A program made the position numbers and the translations under genes. Source: Chloroflexota bacterium (GTDB lineage: Bacteria > Chloroflexota > Anaerolineae > Anaerolineales > Villigracilaceae). From it: a DNA stretch of 10,000 bases. Location: NCBI GenBank assembly GCA_020217065.1, contig JAIWOB010000124.1:1-10000 (forward strand), read 5' to 3'. Below are positions 1 to 6,842 of this stretch, one piece after another. The notes below the pieces were generated by a model, which saw only the letters and a program-made list of their open reading frames with translations, was not told the origin of the DNA and did no database searches. Position 1 is the first letter of the stretch. The number at the start of each line of letters is the position of its first letter.

Positions 1-932
1 AAGATGTTGAATAAAACCGCTTTGACGTTTGGGTCGGTCAGGATAATCCGCATGGCGGCTGCGACCTTTTCCGAACTGGCGCCGCCGCCAATATCGAGGA
101 AATTGGCTGGCTCGCCGCCAAACAGCTTGATAACGTCCATGCTGGTCATCGCCAACCCCGCGCCGTTGACCATGCAGCCAATATTGCCGTCGAGTTTAAT
201 GAAAGAAAGACCAAATTTGCGGGCTTCCGTTTCGGCGGGCGCTTCTTCGTCGGTGTCGCGCATATCGGCAATCTCGGGCTGGCGAAAGAGGGCGCTGTCG
301 TCAATCAGCATCTTGCCGTCCAGCGCAATCATCTTTTTTTCCTTGGTGATGACCAGCGGGTTGATTTCGGCCAGGGTGGCGTCGGTCGCTTTGTAAACCT
401 CCCACAAACCCATCGCGATTTTCACAAAGTCCTTCACATTTTCGCGCGGCAAATCCATGGCGACCGCCACGTCCCGCGCTTGATATTCGCGCAGTCCCAA
501 AAGCGGGTCAATGTGGCTTTTGATAATCTTATCGGGATGCTTCGCCGCCACTTCTTCAATGTCTATGCCGCCGGCGGCGGAGGCAATCATCACCGGCTTT
601 CTCGCGGCGCGGTCGTTGGTGATAGAAAAGTAGATTTCCTGGTCTATGGCGGAGGCTTCGTCCACGAGGACTTTACGCACAGGCAGCCCTTTGATTTCCA
701 TACCCAAAATTTGAGCGGCAAGTTGAGCGGCTTCGACGGGGTCTTTGGCGAGTTTTACGCCGCCAGCCTTGCCGCGCCCGCCTACCAAAACCTGCGCTTT
801 AACGACAACGCGGCTCCCTAACTCTTCCGCAATTTGCTTTGCTTCCTGAGCGGTCGCCGCTACCCGTCCATTTGGAATAGGGATGCCGTATTTCGAAAAA
901 ATAGCCTTGGATTGGTATTCGTGGAGTTTCAT
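1..932 (-). CDS. sucC: Succinyl-CoA ligase (ADP/GDP-forming) beta subunit, N-terminal 310 residues (cut by window edge)
   Basis: This is the beta subunit of succinyl-CoA synthetase, which with the alpha subunit SucD interconverts succinyl-CoA and succinate with substrate-level NTP formation in the cytoplasmic TCA cycle. Translated from the ATG at 932-930, it begins [12 protein letters not shown], typical of the family. An ATP-grasp domain follows, with [17 protein letters not shown] at residues 42-58 (nucleotide-binding lysine and glycine loop). The Mg-binding segment AEINPLV lies at 188-194, with LDGK at 204-207. The start of the C-terminal ligase domain shows [11 protein letters not shown] (252-262) and FLDIGGGAS (278-286). 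The family is usually near 388 residues, so about 80 are missing beyond base 1, where the sequence is still in frame. A strong ribosome site (gagggag, 937-943) sits 4 bases before the start codon. The gene is transcribed away from the HAD gene; sucD would be expected next, to the left of the window. The identification is secure. Confidence 0.96.
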   Translation of the reverse strand, partial: MKLHEYQSKAIFSKYGIPIPNGRVAATAQEAKQIAEELGSRVVVKAQVLVGGRGKAGGVKLAKDPVEAAQLAAQILGMEIKGLPVRKVLVDEASAIDQEIYFSITNDRAARKPVMIASAAGGIDIEEVAAKHPDKIIKSHIDPLLGLREYQARDVAVAMDLPRENVKDFVKIAMGLWEVYKATDATLAEINPLVITKEKKMIALDGKMLIDDSALFRQPEIADMRDTDEEAPAETEARKFGLSFIKLDGNIGCMVNGAGLAMTSMDVIKLFGGEPANFLDIGGGASSEKVAAAMRIILTDPNVKAVLFNI

Positions 933-968
933 TATTCTCCCTCAGGGGAAATTTTTTATTGCGCGGCA

Positions 969-977
969 ATTATACCA
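969..977 (-). promoter_or_regulatory. Extended -10 promoter for sucC
   Basis: On the minus strand, bases 977-969 read TGGTATAAT, a perfect TATAAT box preceded by the TG of an extended -10. Transcription would start near 962, giving a leader of about 30 bases that carries the sucC ribosome site. The matching -35 region (about 992-997) is poor, as is common for extended -10 promoters. Assignment is by consensus match only. Confidence 0.6.
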
Positions 978-1031
978 CCGCTGCGCAACGCGCCAAAAGT
1001 TTCGCATGGTTTACGCGGTCGCAAACCTCCC

Positions 1032-1060
1032 TTGTCAAAGGCTGGGCGGGCATGTAAACT
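1032..1060 (+). promoter_or_regulatory. Sigma-70-like promoter for the HAD gene
   Basis: TTGTCA (1032-1037, five of six -35 consensus positions) is separated by exactly 17 bases from TAAACT (1055-1060, four of six -10 positions). The predicted transcript starts near 1067, about 35 bases before the ATG at 1102. It is arranged back to back with the sucC promoter, about 58 bases apart. The call rests on consensus and spacing alone. Confidence 0.4.
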
Positions 1061-1101
1061 AATGCGGTTTTCACATCGCGCGACAAAGGCAAACGATTAC
1101 G

Positions 1102-2217
1102 ATGGAAAGAATCATCCTCCTCGATATTGACGGCGTGCTGGTCCGCCCTGGCGGATACCGCGCCGCATTGCGCGCCGTCGTCGAGCGTTTTATTCAAGCG
1201 GGTTTTCAAATCACGGAAGACGCATTAAATGGCATGGAAAAACGAGGCATCCTTAGCGAATGGGATATGACCCCGCTGACGATTGCCTCTTGCTGGGAAG
1301 ACATTCTGTCGCGTCAGCCAATGAGCGGACTGCCCGACAGCGTGTCCGCCGCCGCCGAAGAAATTCGGCGCCGGCGACGGGTTGCGCTGCCGGCGCGGTT
1401 ATCCATCCCAGCGTTCAAGTTGGAGGCGGGGTATTACCCAGCCGAGGCGGCGTTTCGCGCAGGATGTTTCCCCTCAATTCCGGAGCCGCTGCGAAAGAAT
1501 CTCCTGACTTTCACCCGCAACGTTCAAAAATCCGAAGTCACGCGCGCCTTCCAGAACTTCACGCTTGGCAGCGCAACGTTTGAAGAGACCTACCGCTTGC
1601 CGGCGGATTTCGAAACCGAATCCCTGCTGCAAAAACACGACCGCCCCGCGCTAGCTTCCGCCGAGCGCGCCACGCTATTCCAAAACGGGAATCGAGCCGC
1701 CATATTTACCTCGCGTCCTTCCCGCCCGCCGCGCGAAGCCGAAGAAACGGCGACAGGCTACGCTCCCGAAACCGAACTGGCTTTGGAACTGGTTGGCTTG
1801 GCGGAACTTCCTATAACCGCTTTCGGTAAATTAGAATACATCGCCGCGCAACGCCAGATTGACGCGGCGGCTCTCTTAAAGCCTTCCCCTTTTCAGGCTT
1901 TGGCAGCGACCCTTTCGGCGTGGACAGGGAAAGAGTTGCCCGCTTTGAGCGCGGCTTACGAATGGCTGCGCTCAGGAAAATTAAACTTACAATTCAACGC
2001 GCTGCCAAAGTCCTTTGAATTGCTGGTTGTGGAGGATAATATCAGCGGAGTTCGTTCGGTTCAAGCGGCGGGAAAAATTCTCCGCCAAGCCGGCTTCGAC
2101 GTCGCTATCCGCGCGCTGGGGTTGACAGACGGCGTCCCTGAGAAAGCGGCCGCCTTTGACGCGGAAGAGACGCCGCATTTTGAGAATTGGGCGGCTCTCC
2201 TCGCCTTCATTAAGTAA
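1102..2217 (+). CDS. HAD-superfamily hydrolase-like protein, substrate unknown
   Basis: The 371-residue product carries the scattered signature of the haloacid dehalogenase superfamily, whose members mostly remove phosphate through an aspartyl-phosphate intermediate. Motif I is LLDIDGVLV at residues 6-14 (nucleophile Asp8, acid/base Asp10). Motif II is likely IFTSRPS at 201-207 (Thr203). Motif III is likely the lysine of LLKPSPF (Lys260). Motif IV is VVEDNISGVRS at 309-319 (Glu311, Asp312). The roughly 190 residues between motifs I and II are much longer than in simple phosphatases and probably form a cap domain that sets specificity; I do not recognise it. There is no signal peptide or membrane segment, so it is probably cytosolic. 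The ATG is placed directly before motif I; upstream there is only a weak AAAGG at 1085-1089. The gene stands alone, diverging from sucC. The superfamily call is firm; the function is unknown. Confidence 0.8.
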   Translation: MERIILLDIDGVLVRPGGYRAALRAVVERFIQAGFQITEDALNGMEKRGILSEWDMTPLTIASCWEDILSRQPMSGLPDSVSAAAEEIRRRRRVALPARLSIPAFKLEAGYYPAEAAFRAGCFPSIPEPLRKNLLTFTRNVQKSEVTRAFQNFTLGSATFEETYRLPADFETESLLQKHDRPALASAERATLFQNGNRAAIFTSRPSRPPREAEETATGYAPETELALELVGLAELPITAFGKLEYIAAQRQIDAAALLKPSPFQALAATLSAWTGKELPALSAAYEWLRSGKLNLQFNALPKSFELLVVEDNISGVRSVQAAGKILRQAGFDVAIRALGLTDGVPEKAAAFDAEETPHFENWAALLAFIK

Positions 2218-2235
2218 GGCGTGAAGTAAGGCGTG
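2212..2235 (+). repeat. 12-base tandem duplication spanning the HAD stop codon
   Basis: The unit aagtaaggcgtg occurs twice in perfect tandem (2212-2223 and 2224-2235), and the next two bases (aa) continue a third copy. The first copy contains the last bases and TAA stop of the HAD gene, so the duplication leaves the protein unchanged. It looks like a replication-slippage product. Confidence 0.8.
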
Positions 2236-2264
2236 AAATTTTCGAGATTCCCTTCGCCTCGCCG

Positions 2265-2292
2265 TTCGTCTCCCAAACTTCGTCTCCCAAAC
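2265..2292 (+). repeat. 14-base tandem duplication downstream of the HAD gene
   Basis: The unit ttcgtctcccaaac is present twice in perfect tandem (2265-2278 and 2279-2292). It lies 29 bases after a separate 12-base duplication with a different unit. No protein or RNA function is evident. Confidence 0.8.
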
Positions 2293-2340
2293 ATTGACAA
2301 AAAGACAGTTCCAAGCGCGGCGTCCTGTTTTTAAAGCCAT

Positions 2341-2370
2341 AAAACGCCGCCTTGCGCGGGCGGGCTTTTT
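2341..2370 (+). terminator. Possible rho-independent terminator of the HAD gene
   Basis: An A run (2341-2344) leads into gccgcc (2346-2351), a 7-base loop and ggcgggc (2359-2365), forming a short GC stem with one bulged G. Five T residues (2366-2370) follow. The hairpin lies about 125 bases beyond the HAD stop and only 17 bases before the next start codon, so it would separate the two transcripts. The stem is short and imperfect, so the call is tentative. Confidence 0.35.
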
Positions 2371-2380
2371 CCTGTATGCT
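2352..2380 (+). promoter_or_regulatory. Possible promoter giving a leaderless YwiC-like transcript
   Basis: TTGCGC (2352-2357) and TATGCT (2375-2380, four of six -10 positions) are separated by 17 bases. Transcription would begin at about 2387-2388, which coincides with the ATG at 2388, and no Shine-Dalgarno sequence precedes that ATG. The -35 match is weak. Confidence 0.3.
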
Positions 2381-2387
2381 TGCCCCA

Positions 2388-3206
2388 ATGCGAGAAAATT
2401 TCAAAAAACATATCGCCATTCCGCAAGACCACGGCTCGTGGGTTTTTATTCTCAGTCCGCTGCTGATTGGGGTTTTTGCGGGCGGGAAATTCACTCTTTC
2501 CGTTTTAAGTCTCTTTGTTGCGGCAATGTCCGCTTTTATGCTCCGCCAGCCGATGACGGTTTTCGTTAAGGCGCTTTCCGGCAGACGCCCCAAAACCGAC
2601 CTGCCCTCCGCCCGTTTTTGGGTCTTGGTCTACGGGATAACCGCCGCCCTGGCGCTCCTCGTCCTGATTGCGGAAGGGTATATTTATCTGCTGTACCTGG
2701 CGCTGCCCGGCGCGCCGGTCTTCGCCTGGCATTTATGGCTGGTCAGCAAGAGAGCGGAGCGGAAACAAACAGGCGTTGAAATTATCGCTACGGGAGTCTT
2801 ATCCCTGTCTGCGCCCGCCGCTTATTGGACGGCGCTGGGCGGGTACGACCCGCAGGGCTGGCAGCTTTGGGCGTGGATATGGCTTCAGTCGGCGGCGAGC
2901 GTCGTTTACGCCTACCTCAGACTGGAACAGCGGGAGTTGAAACAAATTCCAGCCCGCAAAGATTTATGGAAGATGGGAAATCGCGCGCTCCTCTACGTGT
3001 CGTTCAACCTTGCCGCATCCGCCGCCCTTGGATGGACGAGAATTGCCCCGCCGCTTCTGTTCATCCCGTTTCTGATTCAATGGCTGGAAACCGCCTGGGG
3101 CGTCTTCCGCCCCTCTGTTGGATGGAAACCCACGCGTATCGGGGTGAGGCAGCTCGTCGTCAGCGTTATATGGACAATACTTTTTATTATCTGCTGGAGG
3201 TTTTAA
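2388..3206 (+). CDS. YwiC-like integral membrane protein
   Basis: This 272-residue, strongly hydrophobic protein resembles the YwiC-like family (named after Bacillus subtilis YwiC), whose biochemical role is not established. The family-type N-terminal motif is seen as IPQDHGSWVF (residues 11-20), matching the usual P-K-x-H-G-A-W pattern. Several probable membrane helices follow, near residues 17-32, 36-52, 77-95, 98-118, 131-150, 158-176, 201-216, 221-238 and 255-270. Basic loops lie between some of them (RRPKTD at 66-71, KRAERK at 121-126). The ATG at 2388 is chosen because family similarity begins just after it. In-frame alternatives upstream (ATG at 2376, TTG at 2352) add only 4 or 12 residues, and none has a clear ribosome site. 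The stop codon overlaps the start of the next gene (TAATG), so the two are probably translated together. Family assignment is fairly good; function is unknown. Confidence 0.75.
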   Translation: MRENFKKHIAIPQDHGSWVFILSPLLIGVFAGGKFTLSVLSLFVAAMSAFMLRQPMTVFVKALSGRRPKTDLPSARFWVLVYGITAALALLVLIAEGYIYLLYLALPGAPVFAWHLWLVSKRAERKQTGVEIIATGVLSLSAPAAYWTALGGYDPQGWQLWAWIWLQSAASVVYAYLRLEQRELKQIPARKDLWKMGNRALLYVSFNLAASAALGWTRIAPPLLFIPFLIQWLETAWGVFRPSVGWKPTRIGVRQLVVSVIWTILFIICWRF

Positions 3207-3433
3207 TGAGCGAAATGAAGTACGAACTGCTCGCCGAAGTCTACGGAAGAATGGAAGCGGAACTAATCAAAAGTTACCTCGAAGCGCACGGGGTCGCCGT
3301 GGAATTGTTTCAAGAATCCATCGGACAAAACATCTACCCGACCACAATCGACTCTCTCGGCAATGTGCAAATCTTCGTAGAGAAAGAAAAGATGAAAACG
3401 GCGGCTTCTCTGTTGGAAGAAATTCAAAGATAA
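3206..3433 (+). CDS. Small DUF2007-type protein (putative signal-transducing protein fold)
   Basis: The 75-residue product begins MSEMKYELLAEVYGRMEAEL and fits the short DUF2007 family, whose members are small alpha/beta proteins found alone or fused to other domains. Annotations call them putative signal-transducing proteins, without biochemical proof. Recognisable family features are an opening strand with a 'conveyed or inherited' style helix (EAELIKSYLEAHGVAVEL, residues 17-34), a central IQVFV-like strand seen here as NVQIFVEKEK (53-62), and a closing helix (AASLLEEIQ, 66-74). The ATG at 3206 shares its A with the upstream TAA stop and has a clear ribosome site (ggagg, 3196-3200), which indicates translational coupling to the YwiC-like gene. 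It is cytosolic and lacks cysteines. An 80-base gap separates it from the next gene. Confidence 0.75.
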   Translation: MSEMKYELLAEVYGRMEAELIKSYLEAHGVAVELFQESIGQNIYPTTIDSLGNVQIFVEKEKMKTAASLLEEIQR

Positions 3434-3487
3434 TCTCATTTCCGCCAAAAAACCAAACGCGCGCCGAAAAACTTTCAACCGATTACA

Positions 3488-3493
3488 TATAAC
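3488..3493 (+). promoter_or_regulatory. Possible -10 box before the DsrE-like gene
   Basis: TATAAC (3488-3493) matches five of six -10 positions inside the 80-base gap at 3434-3513. No acceptable -35 hexamer lies 16-18 bases upstream. If used, the transcript would start near 3500, immediately before the ribosome site AAAGGA (3501-3506). Apart from this, the gap is A/C-rich with no structure I can support, and read-through from the upstream pair is equally possible. Confidence 0.25.
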
Positions 3494-3513
3494 AACAAAG
3501 AAAGGATTCAAAA

Positions 3514-3855
3514 GTGATGAAAGACACCGTCATTCTCATCAACAGCAACGGTATGGGACGGGGAGACCAAGCCTTGCAGCATAAACTTGCCGCCAAATAT
3601 TTCGAATTGCTGATGCAGAACGCGGATTTGCCAGTCGCCATTTGCTTTTACACCGACGGCGTAAAATTGGCGGTCAGCGGTTCGCCCGTTTTGGAGCAAT
3701 TACAGGATCTGGAATCCAAAGGCGTGCGGCTGATTCTCTGCTCCACCTGCCTCGACTTTTACCAACTTAGCGGCGAGGTTCAGGTCGGAATTGTCGGCGG
3801 TATGACCGATATCATCGAAGCGCAGACCAAAGCGTCAAAAGTAATTACTCTCTAG
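3514..3855 (+). CDS. DsrE-family protein resembling the C-terminal domain of selenium-metabolism protein YedF
   Basis: The 113-residue protein matches the DsrE-like half of YedF-type proteins, which co-occur with selenium metabolism and are presumed to handle reactive sulfur or selenium. Features seen are the opening strand and loop VILINSNGMGRGDQ (residues 6-19), ICFYTDGVKLAVSGSPVL (43-60), and a CxxC pair in LILCSTCLDFY (Cys76, Cys79), followed by VGIVGGMTDIIEA (91-103). Full-length YedF proteins carry an N-terminal TusA/SirA-like domain of about 70-80 residues; that domain is absent here and not encoded upstream. GTG at 3514 is preferred because AAAGGA (3501-3506) is 7 bases before it; ATG at 3517 is an alternative differing by one residue. 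It ends 15 bases before the M16 protease gene and lies upstream of the Mo hydroxylase, consistent with one transcript. The fold is clear; the selenium role is inferred from family and context. Confidence 0.8.
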   Translation: MMKDTVILINSNGMGRGDQALQHKLAAKYFELLMQNADLPVAICFYTDGVKLAVSGSPVLEQLQDLESKGVRLILCSTCLDFYQLSGEVQVGIVGGMTDIIEAQTKASKVITL

Positions 3856-3870
3856 ACCCACAAGGAATCC

Positions 3871-6780
3871 ATGACAAAAGCCTTCACCCTCATCGAAGAA
3901 AAAAACATCCCCGAAATCAACGCCGCCGCCCAGCTCTACGTTCACAAGCGGACAGGCGCGCGCCTGCTCTCGGTCATTAACGACGACGAGAACAAGGTCT
4001 TCGCCGTCAATTTCCGCACCACGCCAAAAGACTCGACGGGCGTGGCGCACATTTTGGAACACTCGGTTTTAGGCGGTTCACAGAAATATCCCGTCAAAGA
4101 GCCGTTCGTGGAATTGCTCAAAGGCTCGCTGGCGACCTTCGTCAACGCCTTCACCTACCCCGATAAAACCTGCTACCCCGTGGCAAGCCAGAACGCTCAG
4201 GATTTTTACAACCTGATTGACGTGTACATGGACGCGGTTCTTCATCCGCTCATCACCGAAGAAACGCTCATGCAGGAAGGCTGGCATTACGAGCTGGACG
4301 ACCCCGCCAGCCCGCTGACCTATAAAGGCGTGGTCTTCAACGAAATGAAGGGCGCATACTCCTCGCCCGACAATTTACTCGCGCGCGCCATTCAGCAATC
4401 GCTCTTCCCCAAGCACATTTACGGCGTCGACTCGGGCGGCGACCCGCAGACCATCCCCAGCCTGACCTACGAAGCCTTCAAAGCCTTCCACGAAACCTAT
4501 TACCACCCCTCCAACGCCTTCATCTTTTTCTATGGAGACGACGACCCCGAAAAACGCCTCAAACTCATGGAAGGCTATCTCGCGCCTTACAAAAAGCTCA
4601 AAGTCAAATCGCAGATTCCGCTCGCCAAGCCGTTCAAAAAACCCAAAACTGTCAAAGCCTTTTACGACGCGGGGCAGGACGCCAACGTCAAGAAAAAGCA
4701 TTATCTCACAGTGAACTGGCTGCTGCCCGACACCTCCGACCCTGTGTTGGATTTAAGCCTGTCCATCCTCTCGCGCATTCTCATCGGCACGCCCGCTTCG
4801 CCTCTCAAAAAAGCCCTGCTCGATTCGGGTATGGGCGAAGACCTGGCGGGCTTGGGTCTTGAAAACGAACTGCGCCAGCAAATTTTTTCAACCGGTCTCA
4901 AAGGTACGCGCGCCAGCGACGCAAAGAAAATCGAAAGCCTGATTTTCGACACCCTGCGCGCCCTCGTCCGCGACGGCATAGACCCCGACATGACCGCCGC
5001 CGCGCTCAACACCGTCGAATTCCGCCTGCGCGAAAACAACACTGGCTCTTTCCCGCGCGGGCTTTCGCTGATGCTCCGCGCCCTCACCACCTGGCTTTAT
5101 GAAGACGACCCCTTCAAACTGCTCGCCTTCGAAGCGCCGCTGGCGGAGGTCAAATCGCGGCTGGCGGCAGACCCCAGATACTTTGAAAAATTGATTCAGA
5201 CTCACCTATTGGACAACGTCCACCGCACGACCTTGCGCTTCCAACCCGACCCCGAACTGGGTCGCCGTCTCGAAGAAGCGGAGACCGCCCGACTGGCTTC
5301 CATCCGCGAGGGCATGAGCGCCGAAGAAATCAACGCTTGCATCGCCACCGCCAAACGCCTCAAAGAATTGCAGGAAGCGCCCAACTCGCCTGAAGCTCTG
5401 GCGACCATGCCCTTCCTCAAACTTTCGGACCTGGAAAAGGAAAGCAAGACCATCCCTGTGGAAGCGTTGCAGGTGCAAGATACGACTGTTTTGTACCACG
5501 ACCTTTTCACCAATGGAATCGTGTACCTCAACCTCGGCTTTGACCTGCGCGCCCTCCCCGCCGACCTGCTCCCGCTAACTGAGATTTTCGTCCGCGCCCT
5601 GTTGGAAATGGGAACCGACAAAGAGGATTACGTCAAACTCTCGCAGCGGATTGGAAAATATACGGGCGGAATCCACGGCAACGGTTTCAGCGCCACAACC
5701 TACGGGACGCGGGAAACCGTCAGTAAGTTGTTTCTGCACGGCAAAGCCGCCATCGGACAATCCATCGAACTGCTGAACATCCTCAAAGACGTTTTGCTCC
5801 GCGCCAAATTCGACAACCGCGAGCGGCTCAAGCAAATCGTCCTTGAAGAAAAATCGGAAATTGAATCATCCCTTGTCCCCAGCGGACACGCCTACGCCAA
5901 CCGCCGCGTCCGCGCTCAATTTGGCGGCGCAGGCTGGGTCAACGAACAGATAGGCGGAGTCACCTATCTTTTTGCCTTGCGAGAACTCGCCAGCGACATC
6001 GACAAAAAATGGGACAGCGCGCTGAAGAAACTCGAAACCATGCGCGAGCTGCTCGTCAACAGCAAGACGATGATTTGCAACGTCACCCTCGACGCGGCAA
6101 ACTGGAAGACCTTCCAGCCGCATTTCGAGAATTTCATCTTCTCCATTCCCGAAAAAGACGTTCAACTTTCAAACTTTGACTTTCAACCTCAGAGCCAAAA
6201 AGAAGGTCTGGTAATTCCCGCGCAGGTCAATTACGTCGCCAAAGCCGCCAACCTTTACGACCTCGGCTACGAACTCGACGGCTCTTCGCACGTCGTCACA
6301 AATTACCTGCGGACCACTTACCTTTGGGAAAAAATCCGAGCGCTGGGCGGAGCCTACGGCGCGTTCTGCGCGTTTGACAACGCCTCGGGCGTTCTGTCCT
6401 TCCTTTCCTACCGCGACCCGAACCTGGACGCTACGCTCGAAAACTACGACAAAGCCGCCGCTTTCTTGAAAAGCCTCGACTCCGTCTCGCTCAACGAAAG
6501 CGAATTGACCAAAGCCATCATTGGAACCATCGGCGACCTGGACGCCTACCAACTGCCCGACGCAAAAGGCTTCACCTCGATGATACGCTATCTAACAGGC
6601 AAAACCGACGAAATGCGCCAAAAAGAACGCGAGGAAGTCCTCTCGACCAACGGCGAAGATTTCATCGCCTTCGGGGATGCGCTGGAAAAGTTTGCCAAAT
6701 CCGAGTCGGTCGTGGCGCTTGGGCCCCAATCTGCAATTGAGAGCGCGAAGATTGGCTTGAAGGTAACGAAGGTTTTGTAA
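3871..6780 (+). CDS. M16C-family zinc metalloprotease, PreP-like peptidase
   Basis: At 969 residues this is a full-length, single-chain M16 peptidase of the presequence-protease (PreP/M16C) type, which degrades short unstructured peptides inside a closed two-half chamber. The inverted zinc motif HxxEH is HILEH at residues 60-64 (His60, catalytic Glu63, His64). The third zinc ligand is probably Glu158 in NEMKGAYSSPD, at the expected distance. The second half carries the Arg-Tyr pair needed by PreP-type enzymes in KIRALGGAYGA (Arg823, Tyr829). The region between the halves, roughly 470-570 and charged at its start, corresponds to the M16C-associated hinge. There is no signal peptide or membrane segment, so a cytosolic location is expected. 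AAGGAA (3862-3867) precedes the ATG. Because it lies between a DsrE-like gene and a Mo-hydroxylase gene, its substrate cannot be guessed from context; general peptide turnover is the default. All key residues are present, so it should be active. Confidence 0.93.
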   Translation: MTKAFTLIEEKNIPEINAAAQLYVHKRTGARLLSVINDDENKVFAVNFRTTPKDSTGVAHILEHSVLGGSQKYPVKEPFVELLKGSLATFVNAFTYPDKTCYPVASQNAQDFYNLIDVYMDAVLHPLITEETLMQEGWHYELDDPASPLTYKGVVFNEMKGAYSSPDNLLARAIQQSLFPKHIYGVDSGGDPQTIPSLTYEAFKAFHETYYHPSNAFIFFYGDDDPEKRLKLMEGYLAPYKKLKVKSQIPLAKPFKKPKTVKAFYDAGQDANVKKKHYLTVNWLLPDTSDPVLDLSLSILSRILIGTPASPLKKALLDSGMGEDLAGLGLENELRQQIFSTGLKGTRASDAKKIESLIFDTLRALVRDGIDPDMTAAALNTVEFRLRENNTGSFPRGLSLMLRALTTWLYEDDPFKLLAFEAPLAEVKSRLAADPRYFEKLIQTHLLDNVHRTTLRFQPDPELGRRLEEAETARLASIREGMSAEEINACIATAKRLKELQEAPNSPEALATMPFLKLSDLEKESKTIPVEALQVQDTTVLYHDLFTNGIVYLNLGFDLRALPADLLPLTEIFVRALLEMGTDKEDYVKLSQRIGKYTGGIHGNGFSATTYGTRETVSKLFLHGKAAIGQSIELLNILKDVLLRAKFDNRERLKQIVLEEKSEIESSLVPSGHAYANRRVRAQFGGAGWVNEQIGGVTYLFALRELASDIDKKWDSALKKLETMRELLVNSKTMICNVTLDAANWKTFQPHFENFIFSIPEKDVQLSNFDFQPQSQKEGLVIPAQVNYVAKAANLYDLGYELDGSSHVVTNYLRTTYLWEKIRALGGAYGAFCAFDNASGVLSFLSYRDPNLDATLENYDKAAAFLKSLDSVSLNESELTKAIIGTIGDLDAYQLPDAKGFTSMIRYLTGKTDEMRQKEREEVLSTNGEDFIAFGDALEKFAKSESVVALGPQSAIESAKIGLKVTKVL

Positions 6781-6786
6781 AATTTA

Positions 6787-6804
6787 GTCGAAAGGTCGAA
6801 GGTC
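6787..6804 (+). repeat. Short imperfect tandem repeat between the protease and hydroxylase genes
   Basis: In the 62-base gap, gtcgaaag (6787-6794) is followed by gtcgaag preceded by its final G, then gtcaaa. This makes about three imperfect units of 7-8 bases. The rest of the gap holds only the strong ribosome site AAGGAG (6832-6837) of the next gene. No terminator is seen, so read-through is likely. Confidence 0.5.
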
Positions 6805-6842
6805 AAAAACCGAATACAGCCTTTGACTACGAAGGAGTAACC

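Noticed and set aside
4..830. Plus-strand open frames opposite sucC
   Set aside because: They lie antisense to a clearly identified sucC and have no recognisable features.
2294..2299. Perfect TTGACA -35 hexamer inside the end of the 14-base repeat region
   Set aside because: The sequence 16-18 bases downstream (about 2316-2322) is GC-rich with no resemblance to a -10 box, so it is probably a chance match.
2825..3205. In-frame extension upstream of the DUF2007 gene that would give a 202-residue protein
   Set aside because: The upstream part lies in another frame of the YwiC-like gene and shows no family features. The ATG at 3206 has a strong ribosome site and matches the usual family N-terminus.
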